Source of the DNA: a virus
Reading direction: 5' to 3' (one strand)
Length of the DNA stretch: 23,787 bases
IMG/VR virus record: IMGVR_UViG_3300037961_000502
Coordinates: 1 to 23,787 of that record
The notes beneath the pieces were generated by a model. It worked only from the letters and a program-made list of their open reading frames with translations, was not told where the DNA came from and ran no database searches. A program made the translations under genes and the position numbers. Below, piece by piece: positions 23,222 through 23,787 of the stretch (the first letter of the stretch is position 1; each line of letters starts with the position of its first letter).

Positions 23222-23578
23222 CTATAGGTCGTTAAGTTCGGATGGAAGTTTACCGTCTTCAATCCATTTTTTAGTCTGAAGCATACACATGACGTTCCAT
23301 ATTATAGCACCACCGTGGTCTTCATCTTGTTCGTCTTCCATCCATTGCCAGAGGTGTCGATACAGGCTGTCAACGTATCGGCTTAGAGGGATGCCCTTTT
23401 GCCAGTTGTTGCGTCCGTAGTGAACTGCGCCATCCTCAAAGCGTTTAGCGGCGGCTCGCAGAGCGTAGGGAGGCATTAAGCTAGGAAGCCCGTTGCCTAT
23501 CTTAGAATCTCTTATAGCTCCTGTTTCGTACTCTGCGTGCTTTCCAGAGTTTGGGAGTCTTGGTTGCTCGGTAGCCAT
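23222..23578 (-). CDS. Putative dATP/dGTP diphosphohydrolase (DUF5664, MazG-like)
   Basis: The protein has 118 aa and the DUF5664 pattern: KIGNGLPSLMPPYALRAAAK, then EDGAVHYGRNNWQKGIPLSR (residues 48-67), LYRHLWQW at 72-79 and a Glu/Asp-rich helix start EDEQDEDHGGAIIWNVMCML (81-100). This family is annotated as an N-terminal domain of dATP/dGTP diphosphohydrolases related to MazG, all-helical with metal-binding acidic residues; the candidates here are Glu81, Glu83, Asp85 and Asp87. The likely reaction is hydrolysis of a purine dNTP to dNMP and pyrophosphate. The start is well supported: AAAGGA lies about 9 bases before the ATG. The gene overlaps the exonuclease by 67 bases. The substrate is not provable from sequence. 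Confidence 0.75.
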   Translation of the reverse strand: MATEQPRLPNSGKHAEYETGAIRDSKIGNGLPSLMPPYALRAAAKRFEDGAVHYGRNNWQKGIPLSRYVDSLYRHLWQWMEDEQDEDHGGAIIWNVMCMLQTKKWIEDGKLPSELNDL

Positions 23579-23787
23579 AGTTTTATTTCCTTTGTTTTTT
23601 CGTTATAATCTCCATCTTGTAGGATATAAGAAAGACGCGCTGTTAGGAGAGCATCATCTTCTGTTAAGTCTTTAGCCTCGTATAGTTCCACTATATTAGC
23701 CCACGATGTACCACCTTTGTGTAGGTGTTTACGGGCGGTCACAGGACCAACCCCTTTGATGCCCTCAAAGCCATCTACTGAGTCTCC
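23512..23787 (-). CDS. 5'-3' exonuclease (FEN-type, T7 gp6-like), C-terminal part
   Basis: The frame enters from the right edge with 91 residues. It opens GDSVDGFEGIKGVGPVTARK, the helix-hairpin-helix (H3TH) DNA-binding motif of FEN/5'-nuclease proteins, where the Gly-x-Gly-x-Lys/Arg turn grips the DNA backbone. The rest (LTEDDALLTARLSYILQDGD, then KLWLPSNQD) is the usual C-terminal tail. In T7 gene 6 removes RNA primers and degrades host DNA, and it likewise precedes the small genes before the portal. The N-terminal catalytic residues lie outside the window. Confidence 0.88.
   Translation of the reverse strand, partial: GDSVDGFEGIKGVGPVTARKHLHKGGTSWANIVELYEAKDLTEDDALLTARLSYILQDGDYNEKTKEIKLWLPSNQDSQTLESTQSTKQEL

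Noticed and set aside
1-23787. tRNA genes, CRISPR arrays, integrase or transposase genes
   Set aside because: Nothing resembling any of these was found; almost every base is in a minus-strand virion or replication gene.

Overview
The window is a stretch of a lytic, T7-like podovirus genome (Autographiviridae-type gene order). All 19 genes I accept lie on the minus strand, so transcription runs from high to low coordinates. No bacterial gene, tRNA, integrase, insertion sequence or CRISPR array is visible. The tiny accessory proteins (the 80-aa MAKRKGVS-type and 42-aa MSLYENI-type) and the moderate-to-low G+C, judged by eye, recall phages of marine bacteria such as pelagiphages and cyanophages. 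The host cannot be read from this sequence.

Layout in transcription order. (1) End of the replication/nucleotide module (23787-23222): the C-terminus of a FEN-type 5'-3' exonuclease (T7 gp6 position) and a DUF5664/MazG-like dNTP diphosphohydrolase candidate. (2) Small genes before the portal (23204-22374): a 66-aa protein, a Pro-rich gp7.3-like protein, and a 138-aa Asp/Tyr/Trp-rich orphan. (3) Head module: portal (gp8), scaffold (gp9), then an inserted lysis pair (holin-like membrane protein plus membrane-anchored lytic-transglycosylase-like endolysin), then the major capsid protein (gp10). A strong intrinsic terminator follows the capsid gene. (4) Two very basic small proteins (80 and 42 aa), then the tail tube genes gp11 and gp12. 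(5) DNA-ejection proteins: gp13-like, gp14-like, a 2461-aa gp15-position giant and a 1538-aa gp16-position protein. (6) The N-terminal part of the gp17-type tail fibre, which runs off the left edge.

The genes work together as a late module: the portal nucleates a scaffolded capsid, gp11/gp12 form the tail tube, gp13-gp16-type proteins sit inside the head and are ejected to carry DNA across the envelope, the fibre binds the host, and the holin/endolysin pair releases progeny.

Packing is extremely tight. The only gap above 60 bases is the 90 bases in front of the capsid gene, and no stretch over 300 bases lacks a gene. Many junctions overlap (ATGA, TAATG, TGATG) or share the arrangement stop TAA - TT - ATG.

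The most unusual content is in the ejection proteins. Both are much larger than their T7 counterparts. I see no lytic-transglycosylase motif in either. The gp16-position protein carries a HExxH...EFxxE metallopeptidase signature, and the gp15-position protein has a long C-terminal extension with a Pro-rich hinge, a repeated linear motif and a GNPF-type globular domain. Other points of note are the lysis pair placed inside the head operon with a 98-base overlap, and two ribosome binding sites that lie in the 3' arms of hairpins.
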